From Dyadobacter tibetensis Y620-1 (GTDB lineage: Bacteria > Bacteroidota > Bacteroidia > Cytophagales > Spirosomataceae): a DNA stretch of 64,000 bases. Positions within the stretch are counted from its first letter, which is position 1. Each line of letters starts with the position of its first letter. The DNA lies in assembly GCF_000566685.1 (NCBI RefSeq), contig NZ_AZQN01000002.1:62001-126000 (forward strand), given 5' to 3'. The translations under genes were made by a program, and so were the position numbers. Shown here piece after piece: positions 47,983 to 55,792 of this stretch. Below the pieces are notes generated by a model. That model was given only the letters and a program-made list of their open reading frames with translations. It had not been told where the DNA came from and searched no databases.

Positions 47983-48899
47983 TATAACTTAATTTCTATC
48001 GAATTAAAATACTTCTTCCTACGATTGATGGCATTTCTAGAGAGTGGAGCTACCATAATCTGATATAAAGATACTAATATAGGCGCTACAATAAACAAAG
48101 CCACTACTAGGTAATACTTATAGGCACGTACCCACCTTCTTCGTTTCAGGGGAGTAGTGCCTCTTTCGGTAATCAGACGAGCCCATATTTTAAATAATTT
48201 TTTGGCCCTTTCTTCTATAAATAGTATGTCAGTAGGGATTTTAAAAGCGCCTGTCGCAACCAGTTGGTCCTGAAGGCCTTCTACCCGTTCCTGACTTAAA
48301 CTTAAGGAAACCATGGCGCCATAAGTACCTGCTTTCAATATATCCTCATCTGCTACGCCAGGTTTGGGAAAAATGTTCCATTTACGATCTTTACGACCCG
48401 TGAGCATCCAATGAAGAATAGTGATAGCGCTGATAAGATTGGGCGTGCGATCCATCAGTGGGATATTTGCGATCAACTTCCCTCCGGCCTCGAGAATATG
48501 AAGCTTTACCCGCTCCTGAGCGTTAAGCCACATATTTCTTCCTGCTATCAGCGTCACAACGGGCGTTTCTCTGAGCAGTCTCTGAAACTTTTCCGATTTT
48601 AATAGTGCAGTAATCGGAAGAGAAGGGGAAAGGAACCAAGGCTGATATGCAATCACAATCAAATCGTACCGGTCCCTTTCATATGTATAGGGCTCCAATT
48701 CGATCCTATCCTCCTGTACACAGGAAGGCATCAGATCGAAGAATTTTTCTGCAGTCCAAGGAAAAGGAAAATCATCTTTCGGTGTAATCTGAAAATGTTC
48801 AATCTGATACTGAGCCGTTGGAAAACCACTCATAAACTGATGAAGGATCTGGTTCATCTGACCAGACTGCGAATAACTTACCGTTAAAATATTTTTCAT
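47982..48899 (-). CDS. darA: DarA-like dialkylresorcinol condensing enzyme
   Basis: A 305-residue protein. The N-terminus ILTVSYSQSGQMNQIL resembles a flavodoxin phosphate-binding loop, and the middle (VIAYQPWFLSPSLP, then VTLIAGRNMWLNAQERV) has alternating strands and helices as in flavodoxin-like folds. Residues about 270-295 form a membrane segment (YYLVVALFIVAPILVSLYQI), so the protein is tail-anchored. DarA with DarB makes 2,5-dialkylresorcinols in flexirubin producers. It overlaps the upstream gene by 4 bp (ATGA) and DarB by 1 bp. Confidence 0.86.
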   Translation of the reverse strand: MKNILTVSYSQSGQMNQILHQFMSGFPTAQYQIEHFQITPKDDFPFPWTAEKFFDLMPSCVQEDRIELEPYTYERDRYDLIVIAYQPWFLSPSLPITALLKSEKFQRLLRETPVVTLIAGRNMWLNAQERVKLHILEAGGKLIANIPLMDRTPNLISAITILHWMLTGRKDRKWNIFPKPGVADEDILKAGTYGAMVSLSLSQERVEGLQDQLVATGAFKIPTDILFIEERAKKLFKIWARLITERGTTPLKRRRWVRAYKYYLVVALFIVAPILVSLYQIMVAPLSRNAINRRKKYFNSIEIKL

Positions 48900-49408
48900 T
48901 TCTTAAGCACTTTGTCCCCTTCAGATAACTTCTCTTCCGAAAGGTGTTTTGACTGACGTGCATATGAACTAACAGCTTTCTGAAAGGTTTTATCCAGCCC
49001 ATGAAATCCCTCCAAAATGATCTGCACATCTTCTTTAATTTGGTCCTGATATTTTAATAAGGAAGGCGCATTTTCCTGTACTGTCAGTCGTAGGAACCTA
49101 AATTCAACTACTTGTGGGAATTGGTTAATCTCATTTTCCAATAGCTCCCTGCCCTTTTTAAAATGCTGAATTTTAGCAGGGGCACCTTTTTGGAAATTGG
49201 CCAATTTCATCAGCAGAGCACCTTGGCAGGCTCTGACAAAAGGGGTAGACTTAGCAGCTTTCAGCTTTTCGAGCTCTATCTCTATCCTATCCATATTATT
49301 ACTGGAAAGTGCGTCAAAATACAACCCTCCAATGTTCTGACCCTGAACCTCCGCATAGCCTACAGTGAACAAACTAAAAATAAGCCAAAAGCACCATTTA
49401 AGTCCCAT
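48896..49408 (-). CDS. Secreted helical protein of the pigment cluster, unknown function
   Basis: A 170-residue protein when started at the ATG at 49408, which overlaps the methyltransferase stop as TAATG and begins a clear signal peptide (MGLKWCFWLIFSLFTVGYAEVQGQ). A Met six codons upstream would break the signal. The mature part is helical, with a pattern like a TPR-like repeat (ALLMKLANFQKGAPAKIQHFKKG). It is coupled to DarA by ATGA. No known family is recognised; a periplasmic scaffold is one guess. Confidence 0.75.
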   Translation of the reverse strand: MGLKWCFWLIFSLFTVGYAEVQGQNIGGLYFDALSSNNMDRIEIELEKLKAAKSTPFVRACQGALLMKLANFQKGAPAKIQHFKKGRELLENEINQFPQVVEFRFLRLTVQENAPSLLKYQDQIKEDVQIILEGFHGLDKTFQKAVSSYARQSKHLSEEKLSEGDKVLKK

Positions 49409-50466
49409 TATCTCTTCTTTTTGCACTCTAAAATAGTGTGATAACTGTCTCCAATTAATGGATAGGTCTCGATCACCTCGAATCCGGCTTTCTCTACCAA
49501 GGCTTTCATATCCTCCAGGCGATACATCTTGCTATTCCCATTGGCCATAATGGTAAAATACAGTGAAGTGGCTATGAGGCTATATTTGGCGGCAGGGAAA
49601 TTTTGATTATCGAAAAATGGCTCCAGTATGTATAAGGTAGTCTCATCCGAAGCCGCCTGATATGCATTCAATAATATACTTAAAATTTGATCTTTGGAGA
49701 AGCAGTCTAGAAACTGACTCATCCAGATTGCATCGGCACCCGATCGAATCTTTTGCTCTGAATCCAGTAAATCAATCTCATAAAAGGACACCCTGTCCAA
49801 CAAGTTAAGATTTGCAGCATTCTGACGTGCTACAGCAATCTGAACAGGAAGGTCGTGGATGGTAATACTAACATCCGGATCATAATTACAACACGCAAAT
49901 GACCATTTTCCGGTGTTTCCACCGATGTCATAAAGTGAGCGATGCTTCTTCTTAAAAACAATTTTCAAAGCTTCCGGAAAGGCATTGTCAGAATAGTAAT
50001 GATCAAATTCGAACCATGATTTTTTTGCCGGTTCGGGGAGTTCCGAAAGGCCTTCGTAAATGGTAGGCCAATTCCCTAAGGCTTTCAGCCCTGCAGGCCT
50101 ACCCTGCTCAAAACTCGTCCGCATCGCACTGGCACCTTGATAGCATACGTCATTCATAAAATTGGTATTGACCCTTGTCATCTCATCTTTTAAAAAGAAA
50201 AAACCAGTTTTAGAAATGCGAATTTTATCCTCATCAATTTCTACTACACCTAATACTTCTGCCGCTTCTATCATGAGCGTAATAGCATATTCACTTAAAG
50301 TCAGACTTTCGATTATTTTTTGCAGACTTACTCCGTTCCTATTTCTACTGATAAAATCCAAAACCCCAAGATCACGCATGGCAACCATGGCCTGAAAATA
50401 CATAGGACCAAAAGCTATCTTTTGGGCTTCAAACTTAGCCTCTATGGCCGATAATTCTTTTTTCAT
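49408..50466 (-). CDS. Class I SAM-dependent methyltransferase (O-methyltransferase type)
   Basis: A 352-residue enzyme: winged-helix dimerisation domain (about 15-110; IIESLTLSEYAITLMIEAAEVLGVVE) followed by a Rossmann SAM domain with SLYDIGGNTGKWSFAC near residue 183 and the acidic TIHDLPVQIAVAR segment. This architecture is that of acetylserotonin/caffeate-type O-methyltransferases. In the pigment locus it could methylate the aromatic head or the resorcinol. It follows ydcF by 15 bp and overlaps the next gene by 1 bp. Confidence 0.86.
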   Translation of the reverse strand: MKKELSAIEAKFEAQKIAFGPMYFQAMVAMRDLGVLDFISRNRNGVSLQKIIESLTLSEYAITLMIEAAEVLGVVEIDEDKIRISKTGFFFLKDEMTRVNTNFMNDVCYQGASAMRTSFEQGRPAGLKALGNWPTIYEGLSELPEPAKKSWFEFDHYYSDNAFPEALKIVFKKKHRSLYDIGGNTGKWSFACCNYDPDVSITIHDLPVQIAVARQNAANLNLLDRVSFYEIDLLDSEQKIRSGADAIWMSQFLDCFSKDQILSILLNAYQAASDETTLYILEPFFDNQNFPAAKYSLIATSLYFTIMANGNSKMYRLEDMKALVEKAGFEVIETYPLIGDSYHTILECKKKR

Positions 50467-50481
50467 TAACTATTTGACTAA

Positions 50482-51186
50482 TTATTCCTTATGATCTATG
50501 ATGCGATTACGGTACCTTCGACGGAACCGCGGCTTTTTCAAATCTTCCTGATACCAAACGATGTTCTTCCCCAAAGTTCCTTTAAATCTCTGAAAGAAAT
50601 TCTCTTTGTCCGACAATTTTACGAAATCCTTTTTAATTGAGGCTAAAGAATCGATACAGGGCTCATAGGTATCGATGCCCGCAAGTGTATCAATAACGAT
50701 GGGCAAACTGGCTATAGGTAATTCAAATTTCTTTATGAAGGATTCCATAAAACTATTCTGAAAAGGATCGGTAGCCAGGGCTATATGTCTAAAGCCTAAC
50801 TCTTTGGCCAGCCGATAGGAATAATATACATTTTCAGTACTATGTTCTGCTCGCTTTTCGGCAAACAGATGTTTCTTGGGTACTCCTAAGGCCTCAGCAT
50901 AGGACATCATAATTTCGCTTTCTATAAATCGCGTGGCGACCGCTCCCCCCGAAAATATAATATTACGGGTGTAGCCTTTCCGGAACAAATAGTTTGCCCA
51001 ATGGATTCGCATCTGGAGTATGCTATCCCAGCTCTTACCCGAATAGGGGAAGCCGGGCACTATGATCGCGTCGTAGGGTTGCTGGGTGATATCTGCAGCA
51101 AATGACTTGCCGGCTTGTTTATATATATAGCGGCTACATCCCAAACTGGTCAAAGCGATAACGATCAGAAGTAATTTATTCAGCAT
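50482..51186 (-). CDS. YdcF/ElyC-family lipoprotein
   Basis: A 234-residue protein with a lipobox L-G-C17 and a DUF218 domain: DAIIVPGFPYSGKSWDSI, NIIFSGGAV, and the acidic/His region E-H-S-T-E-N-V-Y-Y-S. E. coli members (SanA, YdcF, ElyC) act in envelope maintenance; the chemistry is unclear. It begins the tightly packed part of the pigment operon, 15 bp before the methyltransferase. A terminator upstream separates it from the gene at 51298. Confidence 0.82.
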   Translation of the reverse strand: MLNKLLLIVIALTSLGCSRYIYKQAGKSFAADITQQPYDAIIVPGFPYSGKSWDSILQMRIHWANYLFRKGYTRNIIFSGGAVATRFIESEIMMSYAEALGVPKKHLFAEKRAEHSTENVYYSYRLAKELGFRHIALATDPFQNSFMESFIKKFELPIASLPIVIDTLAGIDTYEPCIDSLASIKKDFVKLSDKENFFQRFKGTLGKNIVWYQEDLKKPRFRRRYRNRIIDHKE

Positions 51187-51229
51187 GGGTGGAGGCTATG
51201 TCGAGGGAAGTGGCCTAAGCAAAAAACAA

Positions 51230-51260
51230 ACTGTGGAGGGAGCAGCAGCCCCTCCACAGT
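51230..51260 (-). terminator. Rho-independent terminator between pigment-locus genes
   Basis: An 11-bp inverted repeat (51230-51240 and 51250-51260) with, on the minus strand, a T-rich run (TTGTTTTTT, 51229-51221) directly after it. It should stop transcription from the 51298-51936 gene before ydcF. Confidence 0.75.
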
Positions 51261-51297
51261 ACTTTCCATTTTTGAATCGATTTTCTAATAAATGTAA

Positions 51298-51936
51298 TTA
51301 CATCATCTGCTTGCTCCATTTTTTATAATTCGATCCTACCTGTTTATTGATATTGTAAATGGCTCCCGCCCAGTAGTTTCTAAAGCCAAAACCTCCTGCT
51401 TTGCCTTCCATGAGCTCAGTATGCAACACATTTTTGGTGCTCAGGTCGATAAAAGTAACCCATGCGGTCATGCGTTCCTCATTTTTATTAAGATTTTCGG
51501 CAATATAAACTACCCCTATACCCGATTTTTCCGAAAGATTATATTGGGATACATATTGCTTTACCTGGGCCTCAGTTATGGCTTTAGCCTCTTCGGAAAT
51601 ATGGCCTTCTACCTCTGCTGATTTTTTATTAAGGTTCACCATATCAGCCACATCACTTTCATACTGGTCCGACTTAAGTTTCAATGGTTTTTCCAGAGAA
51701 AACTTCTTGGGCTCAGCTTCAATCAGGGTATTCCAACTGTTAATATGTTGATTCTTAATCGCTGAGGGATCGGTGAACCCTGCCTTTCCTACATAATGGG
51801 CATGTGTAAAGTCAACACCTAAAAATACCACCTTAGCCTTTCCAGAAAACAAATCGGCCATACTATGCTGGGCAAATAAACTTGAACCCGGCAATAGAAA
51901 AAATAATAAAAAAATACACTTTTTCATCGTTTCCAT
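51298..51936 (-). CDS. Secreted protein of unknown function
   Basis: A 212-residue protein with a signal peptide (KKCIFLLFFLLPGSSLFAQ). The mature part is mixed alpha/beta with KVVFLGVDFTHAHYVGKAGF at the start and GVVYIAENLNKNEERMTAWVTFIDLSTKNVL near the end; no known motif was recognised. The start may be M1 or M4. Similar short secreted proteins are frequent in Sphingobacteriales. It is preceded by the aryl ligase (124 bp) and followed by a strong terminator. Confidence 0.72.
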   Translation of the reverse strand: METMKKCIFLLFFLLPGSSLFAQHSMADLFSGKAKVVFLGVDFTHAHYVGKAGFTDPSAIKNQHINSWNTLIEAEPKKFSLEKPLKLKSDQYESDVADMVNLNKKSAEVEGHISEEAKAITEAQVKQYVSQYNLSEKSGIGVVYIAENLNKNEERMTAWVTFIDLSTKNVLHTELMEGKAGGFGFRNYWAGAIYNINKQVGSNYKKWSKQMM

Positions 51937-52060
51937 TACGTTTACTTTTCAATGGTTTACAAATAATTACCGAAACTTACCCCAGTAAAATAGATGCGTA
52001 CAATCCATCCTATGTAGGAAAAATATTTAATTCATCCTCAGTACAACGGTTGGGGTGTGG

Positions 52061-53323
52061 TCAAATATAGATCAATTTTTCAGGTTTGCGTTTCTCATGC
52101 TTGTATAATCTAAAGGAAAGTTCGTCAGTGGTAATAAATGATAGATAAGGGGTAACACGTAAGCGTGATTTGAAGAGAGAAAGTAACATATTGCGAAAAT
52201 CTTTAGACTCCAGATCCATGGGTAGCAGTATGGTTACCAGATCATTTTGAAATTCATCTTTTGCAACTACCACTTGATACATGTCGATTTCTTTGATCAT
52301 ATCCAGCACATCAAAAAGAGCCGGAGGAAAGATAGTGGTGCCTTTGAATTTTATCATTTGCTGCTTACGACCTACCACCGGACCAAGTCTAGGGCCCGGA
52401 CGCCCACAGTCGCATGGCTGAGCATGATAGTGACATAGATCACCGGTTCGGTAACGAAGTAGGGGCATACCCTCAACGCCAAGGGTAGAAATCACCACTT
52501 CGCCAAGTTCTCCATCGGCTACCTGGTTTCCCTGCTCATCGACCATCTCTAAAATAAGAAGTTCAGGATTTAGGTGTCCTCCTTTACCATACTTACATTC
52601 GGTAAAAGCTGCACCCATCTCAGTAGAAGCATAGGTAGAGTAGAGTTGCAGGTCCCACTTCCCTACAATTCGTTTGCCCAGCTCATTAAGCTCGAAATTT
52701 GACTGTCTAATTGGTTCACCTATACAAATGATAGAGCGAACACTGCTGTTTCTATAATCAATTCCATTCGCTTCAGCGTAAGCGATTAATTTTGGAATAA
52801 ATGAAGGAATGGCGATCAAAACCGTGGGTGAAAATCGGGAGATAGATTCCCACTGAAGAAAGGGGGCGCCGGGACCAACCCGCACCATTCCGGCACCTAG
52901 ACGACGTGCCCCCATCCAATAGGCTAATCCAGCCATAAACCGTTTGTCAATAGTCGTCATCAATTGATATACATCCTCGCTCCCACCTCCGGCACACCGA
53001 AAGGACTCCGCTTCATTATCGGCAAGTCGTTCGATATCCGAATCGGTTAGATAAAAAGCTACCGGATCGCTTAATGTTCCGGAAGTGGTAACGTAGTCTA
53101 CCACCGCCGATTTGGGTACACATAAAAATGCATCATTATGACGGGCAAGATCGTCCTTGGTGGTAAAAGGGAGTCTCCTAAGGTCGGATAGGCCGGCAGG
53201 CCTTTGTAAATCAAGCCCAGCCTCTTGAATAATGCGCTGATAGTACGGCGAAAAAGTATTTAAATAATGCAAAAGCTTATTTAACTTTTGCGCTTGGGGA
53301 TCGGTTAATATAGTTTCATTCAT
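52061..53323 (-). CDS. Phenylacetate-CoA ligase-family adenylating enzyme
   Basis: A 420-residue AMP-forming ligase of the PaaK type. Seen are TTSGTLSDPVAFYLT (P-loop-like), YSTYASTEMGAAFTECK, GELGEVVISTLGVEGMPLLRYRTGDL and the hinge region CDCGRPGPRLGPVVGRKQQMIKFKG. In aryl polyene pathways a ligase of this kind activates 4-hydroxycinnamate or a similar acid for transfer to ACP. The matching ammonia lyase (TAL) is not in this window. It follows the C45 gene by 32 bp. Confidence 0.85.
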   Translation of the reverse strand: MNETILTDPQAQKLNKLLHYLNTFSPYYQRIIQEAGLDLQRPAGLSDLRRLPFTTKDDLARHNDAFLCVPKSAVVDYVTTSGTLSDPVAFYLTDSDIERLADNEAESFRCAGGGSEDVYQLMTTIDKRFMAGLAYWMGARRLGAGMVRVGPGAPFLQWESISRFSPTVLIAIPSFIPKLIAYAEANGIDYRNSSVRSIICIGEPIRQSNFELNELGKRIVGKWDLQLYSTYASTEMGAAFTECKYGKGGHLNPELLILEMVDEQGNQVADGELGEVVISTLGVEGMPLLRYRTGDLCHYHAQPCDCGRPGPRLGPVVGRKQQMIKFKGTTIFPPALFDVLDMIKEIDMYQVVVAKDEFQNDLVTILLPMDLESKDFRNMLLSLFKSRLRVTPYLSFITTDELSFRLYKHEKRKPEKLIYI

Positions 53324-53355
53324 AGGAATAAAGATTCATTGAATTGAGGGTATCA

Positions 53356-55047
53356 TTATAGTCGGTCCTGACAAGCTGCAATTTTGGATTGTATCTGTGC
53401 CGTTTCATTCCTGGAGGCGGTGGGGTATTCCAGGGATTGATTATAAAAGGCTAAAGCTTTTTCAAACTCCTTTTTTGCATAAAAATAATCACCCAAAGCT
53501 AAATAAGTCAAATAACTTTTAGGATTTTGACTCACAAATCGAGATAACGCATTAGCACTTAGCTCAAAGGGTATTCCCATATTGGCAAATCGGTTGATGC
53601 TATGTCTTGTTTGCTTAAAATGTTCATAATCCCGGAACGATTGGGTTCTGATAAATGGGTCGGCAGGAATACGAAGACTATCAGTTTGCATTACAGTTCC
53701 GCCACTATCGAAAACCTTAGCCAAGTCGTAGGCCAGGAATGCACCTAGCTGATATGGAGCTGCGGATATCCAAAGCAGTCGTTTAGCCGGCTTAAATATT
53801 ATAGCATGATGTGCAATCAACTGATTGATTGCCTTTGGGTTACCAAGACCAATAGATTCATCACCTATCCCTTTTTTATTGCGTAGGATACTGGCCGCCT
53901 TGGAGACATTTAGAGGATATGCCTGCTCTAGTAATTCCTGCATACGTGCATGGCGGTAGCCAGAATCACTGTCCTGCATATTTCGGATATTTACACTATC
54001 CCTTTGGAAAGTATCGCTCTGATAATGATTGGCACAAACTAAAGTAGAAGTCGAAGGTTGGTATAGGCCCATTTTCTTGGGCGACTTTTCTATAATAACC
54101 GAGCGATTATCCGATGCCGAGCCAATAAGCAGGGACTCCGAAACAAAAGTCTGCCTTCTTTGGGCAATTTCCATGGCCTCGTCGATATTAGAGGCATACT
54201 GCAATATTTCTCTTGCTAACAAGGATATTGGCGCCTTTGCAGCATAAGGTATATCAGATTTGGCGGCATTCAGAGTTACCGTAAGCCCTTTTACATTCAT
54301 CCCCGACACGACGCCCGTCAGGCCTGCCCAGGCATAAGAAGCAAAGGCATGGCCCTGGTCGGGCTTGACGAAGACGATCAGTTTGTCTTCCGCAAAGGCA
54401 TCACCCATATAAAAATCGAAATTGCGCCCGATGAGTAAGGTAGAATCTATAGAACGAAGGCCATTCACAGAAAACGAGGTACAGCCTACCATATTCAGGT
54501 CGGTGAGGGCATGGCCGATATCGTGGGCGGCGTGATAGTTTAATATTCGGTAAAATTTGGGGCCGATATAGTCATATTGGCTAGAGAATGACTGGCTAAC
54601 GCCAAATATTTCCTGTAAATTTTCTTCAGGAATATACTCGTCAATATCCCTGTTAAACCAGCCCACAAAACCTTTTAATATTTGAAGAAAGGCTGTATTA
54701 GGAATGAGTTCATTGATTTGATCCACAAAAGCCTGCTCTTGCTTTTCCATCAATTCTTTCGACAAAATGCCATAAATCAAGCCTCTTTCATAGGGTGATC
54801 CCTCTAGATACATTTCCCAAACGCCACGATCATTTCTTTTAAGCCAGCAATTGCCTACCTTATAATGAAAGGGTCCAATCTGCTCCCGTTGGTAACTGTC
54901 TAGGTTTTTTGTACTTTTAATCTCCGGTTCGGGAATGCGAATCATCCATATAAACCATGCCATTAACAGGCCCAAACTGAGAAAGAAAACAAGGAGGCCT
55001 TGAGCAATCCTATTTACTATCCTGGGCTTTTCTGGCTTTATCGTCAT
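53356..55047 (-). CDS. C45-family Ntn-hydrolase/acyltransferase with membrane anchor and TPR-like tail
   Basis: A 563-residue protein: one N-terminal membrane helix (about 12-36), a C45 (isopenicillin N acyltransferase-like) domain with the autocleavage pair G188-C189 in MVGCTSFSVNG and the GRNFDFYMGD segment, then a C-terminal TPR-like pair (YLTYLALGDYFYAKKEFEKALAFYNQSLEYP). The free Cys after cleavage would be the nucleophile. The family makes or breaks amides and esters. In flexirubins the polyene acid is esterified to the resorcinol, so this is a candidate for that step, by inference. First gene of the minus-strand locus. Confidence 0.82.
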   Translation of the reverse strand: MTIKPEKPRIVNRIAQGLLVFFLSLGLLMAWFIWMIRIPEPEIKSTKNLDSYQREQIGPFHYKVGNCWLKRNDRGVWEMYLEGSPYERGLIYGILSKELMEKQEQAFVDQINELIPNTAFLQILKGFVGWFNRDIDEYIPEENLQEIFGVSQSFSSQYDYIGPKFYRILNYHAAHDIGHALTDLNMVGCTSFSVNGLRSIDSTLLIGRNFDFYMGDAFAEDKLIVFVKPDQGHAFASYAWAGLTGVVSGMNVKGLTVTLNAAKSDIPYAAKAPISLLAREILQYASNIDEAMEIAQRRQTFVSESLLIGSASDNRSVIIEKSPKKMGLYQPSTSTLVCANHYQSDTFQRDSVNIRNMQDSDSGYRHARMQELLEQAYPLNVSKAASILRNKKGIGDESIGLGNPKAINQLIAHHAIIFKPAKRLLWISAAPYQLGAFLAYDLAKVFDSGGTVMQTDSLRIPADPFIRTQSFRDYEHFKQTRHSINRFANMGIPFELSANALSRFVSQNPKSYLTYLALGDYFYAKKEFEKALAFYNQSLEYPTASRNETAQIQSKIAACQDRL

Positions 55048-55133
55048 GAGTTATTCTGCTTATTGAGGCGGCTAAGTGTCTGGATTCGCTGATGCTTGGC
55101 AGTCGATTTGGTTGGTAAAATTAACAATAAAAA

Positions 55134-55778
55134 ATGAGTCTCACCTTCATAAAAGAACTGGGCAGCGATCACATTTTAGGTTGCTGGACAATCCATGAGG
55201 ATCTGGCCGAATTGCAAAATAACCTTCTAGAAGCAGATAAATCACATTATCACCGTCAGGGACAATGGAGCGAACGCAGAAAAAAGGAATGGCTCGCTAC
55301 TCGAATGCTCCTTCGGAATATGTTGCCCAGTAGCCCCCAGATTTTATATGATCGTACGGGGAAACCTGGTTTATCCCAAAACGAATATAATATTTCCATT
55401 TCTCATTCCAGCCTCATGGTTGCTTTGGTGCTTTGCAAAAATAAAGCGGTAGGGGTCGATATACAGGAAATACGGAACTCTGTAATTCCTGGCAGGGACT
55501 TTTTCTGCAACGAAGCGGAACAGCAATGGCTTGATCCTCATGACCGGCTTCAACTAAATCTTGTGTGGTCGGCTAAAGAAGCCGTGTATAAATGCTATGG
55601 GAATGCGAGACTGATATTCAGGGATCAAATTGAAATATGTCCTTTCTCCATGGAACAAAGTGGCCAACTATCTGCTTATATTTACGATTCGGGAGATAGG
55701 CATTGCCTGCCGATCACTTATGAAATCCTGAGCTCCTATGTTTTAACCTATACCCATTCACTCATTCCTTCAACCTAA
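55134..55778 (+). CDS. 4'-phosphopantetheinyl transferase (Sfp type)
   Basis: A 214-residue transferase that moves phosphopantetheine from CoA to carrier-protein serine. The motifs are G-V-D109-I and W-S-A-K148-E149-A-V-Y-K153, which bind Mg2+ and CoA, after a basic N-terminal region. Divergent from the pigment operon (86 bp between starts), it probably activates the cluster ACP. Fourteen bp separate it from the PIG-L gene, likely co-transcribed. Confidence 0.93.
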   Translation: MSLTFIKELGSDHILGCWTIHEDLAELQNNLLEADKSHYHRQGQWSERRKKEWLATRMLLRNMLPSSPQILYDRTGKPGLSQNEYNISISHSSLMVALVLCKNKAVGVDIQEIRNSVIPGRDFFCNEAEQQWLDPHDRLQLNLVWSAKEAVYKCYGNARLIFRDQIEICPFSMEQSGQLSAYIYDSGDRHCLPITYEILSSYVLTYTHSLIPST

Positions 55779-55792
55779 GTACCTGACTAAAC

